A stretch of 64,000 nt of DNA from Bedellia somnulentella (Eukaryota > Arthropoda > Insecta > Lepidoptera > Bedelliidae): assembly GCA_963576735.1 (NCBI GenBank), contig OY755182.1, positions 5,394,001-5,458,000 of the forward strand. Direction: 5' to 3'. Below, piece by piece: positions 63,860 through 64,000 of the stretch. How positions within the stretch are numbered: position 1 is the first letter of the stretch; each line of letters begins with the position of its first letter. Under the pieces are notes generated by a model, which was not told the DNA's origin, searched no databases, and saw only the letters and a program-made list of their open reading frames with translations. Both the position numbers and the translations under genes were made by a program.

Positions 63860-64000
63860 TGTTTTTTCTAAAGGATTGGTTGCTGCTGGCCCTGTGGCCT
63901 GTGCGGCTTCACCGTGACTTTATGTGTGCAAGGCAGCTGAGGGCCGCCCTGGCGGGCAAAGGAGTGTACCTAAGCTTAATCGGATAGAAAAAACAATATC
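63860..64000. other. GC-rich segment at window edge
   Basis: GGCCCTGTGGCCTGTGCGGC and AGGGCCGCCCTGGCGGGC stand out against AT-rich surroundings. Probably the beginning of an exon or element continuing outside the window. Confidence 0.35.

Noticed and set aside
1..64000. CRISPR array, prophage, rRNA, mitochondrial insert or integrated virus
   Set aside because: No regularly spaced repeats, no rRNA core motifs, no mitochondrial gene order and no viral protein motifs found on either strand.

Overview
This window is AT-rich animal nuclear DNA, most likely from a moth or butterfly (Lepidoptera). The case rests on the repeats. They include tRNA-headed SINEs carrying the 'gaaaacatcgtgaggaaacc' body, elements opening ACTAG..GCCCGCG or CTAG..GACCCGGC and closing TTATAATATTAGTAT or TTATATATTAGAT, the AGGGTTCCGTA repeat, and a SINE ending in (ATGT)n. 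All of these resemble repeats I know from lepidopteran genomes. I find no intact multi-exon host gene, rRNA, true tRNA gene, CRISPR array or bacterial-style operon. The window reads as intergenic or intronic sequence packed with transposable elements, mostly old and nested. Working names used here are SINE-A, SINE-B, SINE-C, SINE-D, FB-E, LINE-F and repeat-G; none is a database name.

Layout. SINE-A (about 250 bp, more than 50 copies or fragments on both strands, three main subfamilies A1/A2/A3 plus a mosaic type) dominates throughout. LINE-F, the C-terminal end of a non-LTR reverse-transcriptase ORF, lies at 1-200, 3478-3901 and 53273-53487, with shorter copies elsewhere. SINE-B has full copies at 6969-7334 and 29683-30040 and about nine partial ones. 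SINE-C is at 33.5-34.0 kb and 54.5-54.8 kb. FB-E, a tRNA-derived element that often forms an inverted head-to-head dimer, is at 11.4, 13.2, 14.1, 28.7, 31.1, 47.2 and 53.0 kb. A decayed Mutator-like DNA transposon (26156-27497) sits inside a SINE-A. A second long-inverted-repeat element is at 58258-58946. Three repeat-G composites (3.9-5.1, 53.7-54.2 and 55.5-57.0 kb) each contain SINE-A insertions. The only short ORF that looks protein-like is at 45357-45644 (95 codons).

How the parts relate. LINE-F, SINE-A and SINE-B end in the same roughly 45-base module: CTCTG(C/G)C(T/A)ACCCC, a short loop, GGGA, then GGCGTGA or GCCGTGA and a TATG-rich tail. Many copies are 5'-truncated and flanked by 8-17 bp target-site duplications. 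The natural reading is that LINE-F (or a relative) supplies the reverse transcriptase and both SINE families parasitise it through that shared 3' end. FB-E copies also carry 10-15 bp duplications but have a tail at both ends, which suggests first-strand cDNA snap-back during insertion. Several short CpG-rich patches (1.3, 21.9, 22.6, 40.1, 41.7, 44.2 and 52.1 kb) could be promoters or first exons, but this is unproven. Bases outside the listed elements show nothing I can name.
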